Positions 21,096 to 31,194 of a stretch of DNA of 64,000 bases are shown one piece after another; position 1 is the first letter of the stretch, and each line of letters opens with the position of its first letter. The position numbers and the translations under genes were made by a program. The notes beneath the pieces were generated by a model, which was given only the letters and a program-made list of their open reading frames with translations, made no database searches and was not told where the DNA came from. The DNA is from Dipteris shenzhenensis (lineage: Eukaryota > Polypodiophyta > Polypodiopsida > Gleicheniales): assembly GCA_047967505.1 (NCBI GenBank), contig CM106540.1, one strand, 5' to 3'.

Positions 21096-21574
21096 CGCCC
21101 TCCCCTCTCTCCCTTCTCCCCTTTCCCCCCCTTCCCCCCCCGCCCCTCCCCTTTCCCCCTTTTCTCCTCCCCCCTCCCTCCCCCCCCTTTTCCCCTCCCT
21201 TGGCCCCCCTCCCACTTTCCTCCCTGCCCCTTTCCTCTCCTCCATTCCGTTAATTCCCTATTTTTCCTACACTCCACAAGGTAAATTTTTAAGGGAGAAT
21301 ATTTTCCCAAATACGAATTTAGGAGCTTCTCCAAACTAGTGTAGCTAATATTTCAATCTTGAAATTTGATAAATTCACCCAAAACTTAACATAACTTTCT
21401 CATATGAGGTCCAAATTTAGCCCTCCAAGCACTCAAATCGATTGGCATAAGCCATCTAAAGTCATCTATATAGTTAGAATTCTCAAATTCTGGCTTATTA
21501 AAAACCTGTGAGTGAATTTAATTATACTTAAACCCATTGAAGCCTTGAAAATGGTAGCATGGCTAATATTTGTA
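21096..21574. other. C-rich tract, then AT-rich DNA without genes
   Basis: 21096-21240 is a continuation of the polypyrimidine target (C7-C8 runs). 21330-21574 contains 'cttctccaaactagtgtagctaatattt' type sequence with no coding potential. Confidence 0.55.
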
Positions 21575-21725
21575 ACACTACCCTATACCCTAAATCCTAA
21601 ACCCTGATCCTATAGCTGAAACCAAAATGTCTATAGCATAAACCATATTTCCTATAACTTAAACCCTAAAACCTATACCCTAAACCCTAAAGCCTATACT
21701 ATATGCCCTATATCCTAAACCTTAA
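21575..21725. repeat. Degenerate interstitial telomere-like repeats (CCCTAAA variants)
   Basis: About fifteen words of the form 'cc(c/t)(t/a)taaaccctaaa' occur in 150 bp, with at least six exact 'ccctaaa' or 'accctaaac' cores, all on the same strand. The plant telomere unit is CCCTAAA/TTTAGGG. The array is highly diverged. Confidence 0.7.
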
Positions 21726-22445
21726 GCTAGAAATAGTATTTAAGGCATGTGATTCGACCATGCACATAACCGATGGGCCTGATCTTTTGCACACACGTCA
21801 ATCAAATCTATGTTAAATCACGTGCAAAGTATCATGTCCATTGGATATGCTTTTGATGGTCAAAGTCCCCACATATCCCATTTTTCACCAATTGTTATGC
21901 ACAATTGTCAAAAAATAGTCCCCACAAATCCCGTTTTTCACCAAGTGTTATGCACAACCATCAAAAAATAGTATTTGAGGTACGTCATTTGAATGTACAC
22001 ATAACTGATGGGCATGTTACTCTCTACACATGTGAATCCAACCTATGTTACTACACATAAAAATTATCGTACCTATCGTATATGCTTTGGATGGTCAAAG
22101 TCGCCACAAACCCCATTTTCCATCAAGTGTTATGCATAACCATCAAAAAATAGTATCTGAGGTGTGTTATTCGAACACGCACATACCTGATGGTCATGAT
22201 ACTCTTCACTCATGTCAATACAACCTATGTTGAGGCCTATACAAAGTATTTTGGCCATTGAATATGATTTGGATGGTTAACTTGCCACAAACCCAATTTT
22301 TCACCAAGTGTTATGCACAACTGCAAAAAAACATGCTCTGAGGTGTGTTATTCAAATGTGTACATACCTGATGGGCACAATACTTTGCATGTACATGTAT
22401 ATTTTGATATGTCTTCAAAGTATTGTGCCCATGAAATATGCTCTA
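21726..22445. repeat. Diverged satellite monomers related to the 34.5-40.7 kb array
   Basis: About four units of 150-180 bp containing 'tgttatgcacaac(c/t)(a/g)tcaaaaaatag', 'gatgggc', 'caaagtat.(a/g)tg.ccat' and 'atatgcttt.gatggtcaa'. These words are the reverse complement of parts of the 180-bp satellite at 34.5-40.7 kb, so the block lies in the opposite orientation. Confidence 0.7.
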
Positions 22446-22925
22446 GATGCAATTGGGTATGGATAGTTTTGACAGTCTTCTGTAAAATGGTCATAACTTT
22501 CTACTCTGAGGTCCGTTTTGAATGAAACTTATATCACAATCTTTGTCTTTTCAAGATATATCTACTGATGTATTCATATATTTGTTCCATTTAGTAGAAT
22601 AAAAGTAATTTTTGTTTGAGTGGTCGGGTATGTTGTTTGGAGAAGTTTTGAGAACCTTTCATAAAACCGTCATAACTTTCTGTTCCAAGCTCCGTTTTGA
22701 ATGAGACTAATATCAAAATCTTCATCTTTTCAAGATCTATCTATTAATGTATTTATATATTTGTTCCATTTATTAGAATAAAAGTTATTGTTGTCTGAGT
22801 GGTCGGGTCTATTGTTTGGAGCAAGTTTTGAGAACCTTTCATAAAACCATCATAACTTTCTGTTCCAAGCTCCATTTTGAATGAAACTGATATCAAAATC
22901 TTCATCTTTTTGAGATCTATGTTTG
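22446..22925. repeat. Tandem repeat, 180-bp unit, about 2.6 copies
   Basis: 'gtcataactttct' recurs at about 22490, 22671 and 22851. Each unit runs through 'ttttgaatga.act', 'atctt.(g/c)tctttt.a', 'atttgttccattta.tagaataaaag' and 'gtggtcgggt'. Distantly similar to the 8.1-8.9 kb repeat around 'cataacttt.tg..cc.a.ctccg'. Confidence 0.75.
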
Positions 22926-23500
22926 ATTGCAACCATCCCATTCTACCAAATCAGCCCTTTTAAAAAAAAAGAAAAGATTAAAGTAGTTTTTATGTTATTT
23001 TTCAAATTAATGAAGCTTGCCTTTGCATTTGGAAATGTACTCCATTCATCCATGAGAGCCTCTAATGGAGTTTGTAATTCTGTAAAGTTTTATGGTGGAG
23101 GACATGGCATTGCAAACCTGTTTAGACCTCTTGATAAGATAAAATGATAACCCCCAATATTAGGTTGTGAACACTTCACAAAAATATCCAAGTGGGTGAA
23201 AGCATGCTATGGTGTATGTACTATTGGCAAGAATATGGTAGTACTAAGTAGTGTACAATTTTCTCGAGTCGATGTGTAGTAATATATTTATTGATTATAG
23301 ATTCTCATGCACAAGATATTCTCATGTATGCATTCTCATGCTCATACACACATTTTCATGCACTACATCTCCTCTCAAGTGTTTCACTTTCGAACCTGCA
23401 CTCTATCACTTCCACTTTCGAACTTTTGAACTTCTGATTTCCAACTACCACTTTCGAACTTTTGAACTTCTAATTTCCACCTCGAATTTTTTAGCAGGGC
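22926..23500. other. Intergenic DNA with short 'tcgaacttttgaacttc' duplication
   Basis: Small duplication at 23415-23475 ('ttcgaacttttgaacttct(g/a)atttccac') and several 'ttctcatg.a' words at 23300-23360. No gene seen. Confidence 0.4.
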
Positions 23501-23592
23501 ATTGACACAGGTCGCTCTCTCATGAGTTCTCTCTCTCTCTAGCACAGGCACACGCACACACACACACACACACACACAAAGGGTTGGGAGGG

Positions 23593-23628
<36 letters not shown>

Positions 23629-23700
23629 TGAGTGAGAGAGAGAAAGAGAGAGAGAGAGCAGTTTTAATATGGTAGGAACACACACACACACACAAAGGGC
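23501..23700. repeat. (CA)n-(GT)n inverted microsatellite pair
   Basis: (AC)~13 at 23550-23577 and (GT)~16 at 23595-23626 face each other across 'aaagggttgggagggact', followed by (GA)n and a further (CA)n. The arms are complementary and could form a 26-bp cruciform stem. Confidence 0.7.
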
Positions 23701-24026
23701 TATAACATTACTATATTAAAAAAAAAAGTATTAGCTTCTTGGGTTTAATCAAAATAAGCAAAGTATAAAGCCAAGGAAAAGGCTGTATCAAACCTGAGGA
23801 TGGTTGTAATGACTTTGACATTAACCTCTTTCTTAGGATTCAAGAGGATTGAAATCTCTTCTTCACCAAATTCAAAAAAATGAGGTTGTTGTCGAATTAA
23901 CAACATAGCGGTGAATGAACTTTCAATTTGCTCCAATAGATTCATATTTTCATGACTCATCTTATTGAGAGAGTAGTCTACATCGTATTCTTCTTCACTT
24001 GCTATGTCTTCTACATCCTCCTTCTG

Positions 24027-24419
24027 CTATAAAAATATAAAAAAGTTATGCGATGTACACATCCCAAATAAAGGCTTAAACAAGCAGATAAGGTTTCATA
24101 CATTCTTTCATTAGAGTGAGTCTCTCCTCCGCTTGGAGCAAAAATTTAAAAAGTAAGGTTTCATACATGCTTTCATTAGAGTGAGTCTCTCCTCCTCTTG
24201 GAGGAAAATTTTAAAAGTTATGAGATTTACACATCCCAAATAAAAATAAAGGTTTAAATAATCATCGAAGTATAAAGATAGCATGCTTTCATTAGACTCA
24301 GTCTCTTCTCCTCTTGGAGGAAAATATAAAAAAGTTATGAGATTTACACATCCCAATTAAAGGCTTGAACAAGCATACAAGTAAATAGATAAGGTTTTAT
24401 ACCTGCTACAATGTAGTCA
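24027..24419 (-). repeat. Three tandem copies of a ~125-bp unit inside the minus-strand Ulp1-like locus
   Basis: 'gctttcattaga(g/c)t(g/c)agtctct.ctcc.cttgga' and 'gttatg(a/c)gat(t/g)(t/a)acacatcccaa' recur three times between 24040 and 24380, apparently within an intron. Confidence 0.65.
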
Positions 24420-24685
24420 TATTTTCAGGTTGGTTCCCAATGGTAGTTATTAGACGCTGAATACTCTCAGCCCGAAATGTTAGTAGATCAGCTTCTGTAT
24501 ATGATTCCATTTTGACTAGTAACTCCAAATCAAAAATCTCTCTAAGAAACAACATGCAGTTGTAGGCAACTCTCCACCCACAGCTGTGTCCATTTTTTTA
24601 CTCCACTGGCAGACGTCTTTTGAATTCTACTTGATCTTGTTGCTCTGTGTTTGTTCTGATAGCAGATACTAGCTGATATGCAGCA
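24420..24685 (-). pseudogene. Minus copy, exon with the C48 Gln/Cys motif
   Basis: After the acceptor 'atggacag', the frame reads 'AAYQLVSAIRTNTEQQDQ', 'FKRRLPVE', stop, then 'KNGHSCGWRVAYNCMLFLRE'. The sister copies have Q where the TAA stands (E-Q-K). Q...C is the oxyanion-hole Gln and nucleophile Cys of the C48 family. So the Cys is preserved and the Gln codon is a stop. Confidence 0.72.
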
Positions 24686-24775
24686 CTGTCCATCATGACA
24701 TATTAAATATATTAATATGTCATGATCATAAGATACAAAATAAGAAAGTATCAAAAATATTAAGAGAATAATTAC

Positions 24776-24865
24776 CTTGGGGAGTTGGCATGATAGCCTT
24801 CCATTGAATTCACAAACCATAAATGGTTGAGTTCAAGGTCCCAAAAGATCAGACTCCAATGTGAG
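24776..24865 (-). pseudogene. Minus copy, exon with the C48 His motif
   Basis: A 90-nt exon between 'gtgtag' and 'GGTAATTA'. It encodes 'SHWSLIFWDLELNHLWFVNS' and 'MEGYHANSP'. HW is the usual His-Trp of Ulp1 enzymes; 'FVNS' sits where Ulp1 has (Y/F)DS. Its length and phase are identical to the plus-copy exon 47620-47709. Confidence 0.75.
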
Positions 24866-27455
24866 CTACACGACCAGAATAAAAATGATTATTGTTTTAC
24901 ACAAACTTGCCAAAGAAATAGTAAAAATAAGGTTAGAGTTGATACTTACGCCTCATGATAAGGCATTAAGATGACTCGCACACCATCTAAATTCAAACGG
25001 CTTAACCAAGTACAAACATCTTCTATAGTCTTTTGAGGAGAGCTAAGAATAGAAGAAAGGAGAGCATCGAGCATGTAGACACGATGTTGCACTGCACTAG
25101 GAAGCTGAGAAATAACTACACTGCACCAAGAAATAAACAAACATTAGCTCATAGAATTGATTTGCATTTTGCACTAGGAAACTGATATATAACTACACTG
25201 TGAATAAATAAACAAATGTTAGCTGAGAATGGCCAAACGTTACTTGAGAATGGCCAAGATAACATTGTCATTAACCTCTTTTAAAGGATTGGAGAGGATT
25301 GAAACCTCCTCTCTACCAAAGCTCAAATACTGAGGTTCTCGTTTCAAAACGATCCTAACTTCAAATGAGCTCTCCATTTTATCCAATGTAGCTAAATTTG
25401 ATTCTTCAATCAAATTTAGAGGTGGTTGCATTGTTGAAGGGAGTGCCTCCGTATTGACTTCATCCATTTCTTCTCCCTCTATTGCCTATAAACAAATATG
25501 AGAGATTAGATTTATTATCTTTAAAATTAAATCTTATTTATAAAATTGTATTTAGTTGAGAAATAGAGAGTTCATACTGCTAAGTATTGTCGTAGTGGCC
25601 TTTTTTCATAACCCTGCGAGCCATAATTATCAAAGAAGGCATCATCATGTTTGTCTTCATCCACCAACCTCTCTCTGAACGGGTCATGTAAGTCCATCTT
25701 TTCATCATCATCAACTGGGACATTATGATCTTCAAGGTAATCATCCATGTCATCGGTGTCCTTGTGGTCTATCTCTTTTTCATGTCCTGTGGTTAGATCT
25801 GCTTAAAGCTGAAAATAAGCCATGAAATGCTTATTTTCAATAATATTTATGGAGTTGCCTTTTCTGAGGAGATCCTCAAATAAATATCCCATCCTGCACA
25901 AGGTGACCTCCCAACCTACTGGTAGCAAATTCTCCATCATGGTAAGCAAGAGACTCCCACTTTTTGTAGGACTTCCATAGTTGTTTTTTTTATGATGTAT
26001 GGACCTGAGAATATCTTGCCCTTCTAGCATCAATCTCAAATTATTTGAATTCCCTCTTATGTTCTTTTGTAAGGAGTGATTAGGGTTGGGACTCTGCATA
26101 CACAAAAGAATGATTCAAGAGATTGAATCGCTATGCCACATTCTCTCTTGCCTCTCTTTGCTGCATAAACACCACTATAGATCTTCAAATCTGATGAATA
26201 TGCTCGCTCTAGAGTAACTTGCATGGCTTCTTTGTCTTTTTTATCAACAAAAATGACAATGTTGCAAATTGCCACTTTGCTAATGGTGGTATATACTATT
26301 CTATCAATGAAGTTATGGATATCATCGCTAGAAACTTCATTGATAAAGAATAGTTGTGGCTTATCCCATGCTGATTCATTCTTGAAGAAGTCATCTTCTG
26401 AGACTCCCCTGAAGTTCACAAGATTTCAAGACTCTGTCGTAACCTCTACATTGAATTGAAAGCTTTGGTGCATATCTATCGGCATCCTTATCTCGCTGAT
26501 TAATCTTTCCACATATGCAACCACCTGTTGTGGGATTTCTTTTCTCATATAAGAGGTTACTATTTCTGACCCATCTTCATCCTTTTTAATCCACCTGTTT
26601 GCCCATAGCTTTACCTTGGGTGTTGACAAAGAAGCTATATGCTTCACCACATTATAGTCAATGTTACAATGAGTAAGTGGAATTTGTTTCTCTGACAGCA
26701 AATACTTAATGGCACTATGCACTGCATCACGCCTCACCTGTACATTGATGCATTCTTCCATGCAGTGGTCTTTGTCTTTTTTTCCAAAAAACCATTCTTT
26801 CTTTAAAAATTTTTGTGTTGCCATGGATGCATACTTGTTAGGTAAGTACTAAGTACTCAAACATTATCTTTGCATGCATCCTTTTTGCCACCACACTAGG
26901 AAATTTCTCCCAAGTATATGAAAGAGTCTCCAATGCACTTTGCAGCTCTGGCAACTTTGATGGTTGAGGAGGAGGCATCACAAAGGTCTTTGAGTCTCTC
27001 CTTGACACAATAATATGAATACCGCCAACTTCAGGATCTGAACTCTTTGTAAAAATATCCACAAAGGTGTCTTTTCGCTCTATTATTATGCCTACCACAA
27101 GGCTTGAAGTCATATCTTTTTTGAAGAAAGTAGCATCCCATGGATCTTCAACACCATTGAACTCCCTTTTTGACATAAGTAGAAAGAGTCTATTTTCCTT
27201 TTGATAAAGAAACCAAGCTCTTCTGCCCATGTGATATCGAGTCCACCTACAAAAGCCATTGGGGCTATATTCCTTTCCTTTGAAATTCAAAGTGACATCA
27301 GAAACCCATTCTCTGATCTCAGAGTCATTTAGGATAGCCATCACATTAGTTGATTGCTCCATAATCCTACAAGAAAAGATAATGAAGAATTTAGATACAT
27401 ACAAGTAAAGTACAATATACAACCCTTGATACAATAAATGTGGGAAATAGCCCAA

Positions 27456-28510
27456 AAGGCTTTACAAGGCTTCATATGGCAATAAATGTGGGAAATAGCC
27501 TAAAAGGCTTTACAAGGCTTAAATATTTATACAAATGTAAAAAAATTAGCCAATAAAGCTTTACAAGTAATATAAATGTCATCTCGTGATAAAGCTTCAG
27601 TCTTCATGAAGACATGTAATCTGTCCATCCATTGATTTGCACTCTAGTCATAAAGCTTCAATCTTCGTGATGACATGTAATCTGTCCATCCATTGATATC
27701 TATGCACTGATACCCAACTGATGCAATCTACCCACTAAAAACTGTTCCACTGATATCCACTTATGTAGCCCACATGATATCCACTTATGCATCCCACTGA
27801 TACTCGTTAAATAGTGAATGGTCGGGATGGTCGGGTTTATTACAAGGTACTTCATATGACAATAAATGTAAAAAATAGCATAGAAGGCTTTACAAGGGTT
27901 TTTATGACAATAAGGGAGCTTAAATATTTATACAAATGCAATAAAAATAACCAATAATCATCAAGCTCCAATATGTCCCATGACATGTAATCTATCCACT
28001 GATATATGTAATCTTTCCATTGATATCTGCTCATGCAATCTACCCACTGATAAACTTCTTGGTAAATGGTAAAAGGTCTTATTTAATAGCATGTTATGAG
28101 TGTTAAACCGCATGTGAGCGAAGGGAGTGACAACGATTAGGAACTAGTTAGAAAAATTTGAGCATGGCTTCGATTGGCAACTTGGAGAATTGTCTCTCCT
28201 CTAAGGCAATCTAATCTATGTCAAACTATGCTAAACCAACCATCAAAGCGAAGAAAAGCAATAAATAATTTCTTTTTCTGTGTTCATTTTAATGTCTGGG
28301 GTTTAAGAGGCTTAAATATACAAAAGAAGGGGTTTTGATGTAGAGGCTAAACTTGCATGTGAGATAAATGAAGAACAAGTATCTAAAGAAAAGTTAACAT
28401 TTTTCAATTTAAAAAATGAATATATATAAAAATATTATCTCACCTTCAAAACAAACCATAAATTCACTCTTTTATAATTTTTTAAAAGTATAATATAAAA
28501 CATGTAAATA
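27456..28510. repeat. Short degenerate tandem repeats, no gene
   Basis: A ~50-bp unit ('ggcaataaatgtgggaaatag', 'aaaggctttacaaggctt') occurs three or four times at 27465-27560 and 27850-27900. A ~75-bp unit ('gacatgtaatctgtccatcc', 'gataaagcttca') occurs twice at 27585-27705. 'cactgatatcc' words recur to 28050. 28060-28510 shows nothing recognisable. Confidence 0.6.
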
Positions 28511-29011
28511 TATAAAACTCTCTTTACTTTGTCTCTCTCTCTCTCGACTCCTAAATCTCTCTGTAGCCATAGTCAAGACACCTCATTCTCTCTCTTAATC
28601 TCTCTCTCTCTCTCTCTCTCTGACAACTCTTATGTGTTTCGCTCTCTATCCTCATCCCACTTATTCTCTCTCTTAGTTTATCTCAACTCTCTCTTTCTCT
28701 CCCTCCCATGGCGGCTAAGATTTTTCATTCTCTCTCTTTATCTCTCTCTCTCTCCCTAGGATTTGTAATTATTTCTCTCTCTCTCTCTCCATCTCTCTCC
28801 TCTCTCTCTCTCTCCTCTTCTCTCTCTCTCCCTCTCTCTCTCTCTTACCCTCTCTACCTCCCTACCTCTATCCTCTTGGCCACTAGGATTTGTCATTCTT
28901 TCCCTCTCTATGTCTCATCTCTCTAAATTCTCTCTCTTAATCTCTCTTAGCCTTCCTCCCTCCCTCCCTCCCTCCCTCCCTTGGCGGGAGCTTGGTGGCC
29001 ACGGCTGCGAG

Positions 29012-29055
<44 letters not shown>

Positions 29056-29134
29056 CTCCCTCTCTTGGCGGCCACGGCCGCTAGAAGTTTCATTCTCTCT
29101 CCCTCTCTCTTTATCTCTCTCTCCCTAAGTCTCC

Positions 29135-29188
<54 letters not shown>

Positions 29189-29431
29189 CCTCTCTCTCTT
29201 TCTCTCTCCCTAAGTCTCCCTCCTCTCTTCTCTCTCTCTCTCTCTCCCTCTCCCTCCCTACTCTCTCCCTCCCTCTAGCACAGAAGTTTCATTCCTCCCT
29301 CTCTCTCCCTCTCTCTCTTTCTCTCTCCCTAAGTCTCCCTCTTCTCTTCTCTCTCTCTCTCTCTCTCCCTCTCCCTCCCTCTCTTTCTTTCCCTCCCTAC
29401 TCTTCTAGCAGAGAAGTTTCATTCCCTCTCT

Positions 29432-29496
<65 letters not shown>

Positions 29497-29970
29497 TCTC
29501 TCTTTCTCTCTCCCTAAGTCTCCCTCTTCTCTTCTCTCTCTCTCTCTCTCTCCCTCTCCCTCCCTCTCTTTCTTTCCCTCCCTACTCTTCTCTCTCATTG
29601 CTGCGAGGAGACTCTCTTCTCTCTCTCCCTCTCTCAGCTCTCTCTTTCTTTCCCTCCCTACTCTTCTCTCTCATTTAAGGAGCCCCTCTTCTCTCTCTTA
29701 ATCTCTTGTCTTTCTCCCTCTCTCTTTCTCTCCCTTCCTACTCTTCTCTCTCATTTCTCATTCTCTCTCTCCCTCTCTCTCTTTCTCTCCCTCCCTCCTC
29801 TTCTCTCTCTTAATCTCTTGTCTCTCTCCCTCCCTACTCTTCTCTCTCATTTCTCATTCTCTCTCTCCCTTTGGCAGCCACGGCCCCGAAGAGCCCCTCT
29901 TCTCTCTCTTAATTTCTCTCTTTCCCTCTCTTTTCTCACCACGTTTCCTGATAAACATCTCTCTCTCTCC

Positions 29971-30001
<31 letters not shown>

Positions 30002-30420
30002 CCTCTCTCTCTTTCCCTCTCTCTCTTTCTCTCTCTCCCTCTCTCTCTTTCTCTCTCTCTCCCTCTCTCTCCCTACTCTCTCCCTCCCTCAAGCAGCCAC
30101 GGCCCCCAGGAGACCCTCTTCTCTCTCTTAATCTCTCTCCCCCTCTCTCCTCTCTCTTTCTTTCCCTCCCTACTCTTCTCTCTCATTTAAGAAGCCCCTC
30201 TTCTCTCTGTGAATCTCTCTCTCTCTCTCCCTCCCTCTCTCCTCTCTCTCTTTCTCTCCCTCCCTACTCCTCTCATTTCTCATTCTCTCTCTCATTTCTA
30301 TTCTCTCTCTCCCTTTGGCGGCCACAGCCGCCAAGAGCCCCTCTTCTCTCTCTTTATTTCTCTCTTTCCCTCTCTCCTCTCTCTTTCTCTCCCTCCCTAT
30401 TCTCTCATTTCTCAAATTTA
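28511..30420. repeat. (CT)n polypyrimidine minisatellite with GC-rich palindromic islands
   Basis: 1.9 kb of CTCTCT/CCCTCC-type sequence interrupted at 28709, 28981, 29067, 29872, 30093 and 30315 by short islands of the form 'ggcggccacggccgc(c/t)', each followed by 'aagagcccctcttctctctc' or similar. Long open frames (up to 205 codons, S/L/P only) are repeat translations. Confidence 0.85.
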
Positions 30421-30860
30421 CAAACTCAAATATAAATAAAAAACTAATTAAAATAGAACTCAAAAACTCAAATAAGAAACTAATTTAAAAAGAATTGTCA
30501 TGCCTTCTAAAAGACCCCCCTCCTCAAAAACTTTAACAATAAACTAATTGAAAAAGAATTGTAAGTAAAGAAAAAGAATTACGAATTTTAAGAAATAGAA
30601 CTCAAAAACTTTAATAAGAAACTAATTTAAAAAGAATTGTAATGCCTTCTAAAAGACCCCCCCCCTCAAAAACTTTAACAATAAACTAATTGAAAAAGAA
30701 TTGTAAGTAAAGAAAAAGAATTACGAATTTTAAGAAATAGAACTCAAAAACTTTAATAAGAAACTAATTGAAAAAGAATTGTAAGTAAAGAAAAAGAATT
30801 ACAAGACGAATGAAAAAGAATGCAAGTATCTGGAAAAAGTGAAAAAAGTAAGGCTCCGCT
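30421..30860. repeat. AT-rich tandem repeat, about 139-bp unit, ~2.5 copies
   Basis: 'aattgt(c/a)atgccttctaaaag' starts units at about 30495 and 30634. Each continues through 'cccctc(c/a)aaaaac', 'aactaattgaaaaagaattg' and 'gaattacgaattttaagaa'. Confidence 0.75.
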
Positions 30861-31190
30861 TATCCTTTCTCTTTTGCTCTTGGTTGCTTCGATGAACTGA
30901 GGAGAGTGTTAGAATGAATGAATGGAAAGAAAAGTATATATAAGAAAAACTAGCCCACTCCTATGCATAAATTTGAATTTTCAAAAAAGAGAGGGAAATT
31001 TGAATTCATTATAAATTTGAATTCAAATTTGTGTTCAACATTCTTCTCGTACATTCCTTTTGAATTCAAATTTGTGTTCAACATTCTTCTTGATACTTTC
31101 TTCAACATTCTTCTTGATACTTTCTTCTCGTAAGTCCTTTTCATTCTTCTCGTAAGTCAAATCTTATTTGTCGCTCTTGCTCGTGATAGT
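30861..31190. other. Spacer with TATA-like element and 'ttgaattcaaatttgtgttc' duplication
   Basis: The segment 30885-30960 ('cttcgatgaa', 'gaatgaatg', 'tatatataagaaaaa') resembles 33625-33690 at the far side of the C-rich array. Direct repeats 'ttgaattcaaatttgtgttc' and 'aacattcttcttgatactttc' follow at 31015-31110. Confidence 0.5.
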
Positions 31191-31194
31191 AAGT

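Larger units (their letters stand above)
23794..27366 (-). pseudogene. Ulp1/C48-like protease gene, minus-strand copy (multi-exon, decayed)
   Basis: Paralogue of the plus-strand gene at 45.4-49.25 kb. It starts with ATG at 27362, just after an acceptor-like 'cttgtag'. The unique N-terminus runs from 'MEQSTNVMAILNDSEI' to 'EKFPSVVAKRMHAKI'. The shared region follows: 'LPNKYASMATQKF', 'KKEWFFGKKDKDHCMEECI', 'QLFFINEVSSDD', 'ICNIVIFVDKKDKEAM' and 'GWEVTLCRMGYLFEDLLRKG'. An acidic linker ends 'RPLRQYLAV'. A C48-like module is spread over exons 25485-25244, 25120-24950, 24865-24776 and 24685-about 24420. A second module survives only as its first exon (24026-23794). Breaks: a frameshift near 26840, TGA near 26425, a frameshift near 26105, and a stop at the catalytic Gln codon. 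Ulp1-type enzymes cleave SUMO-like proteins; activity here is excluded by the breaks. Confidence 0.75.

Noticed and set aside
28981-30435. Open frames of 178-205 codons in the CT tract
   Set aside because: S/L/P-only translations of (CT)n; overlapping frames on both strands.
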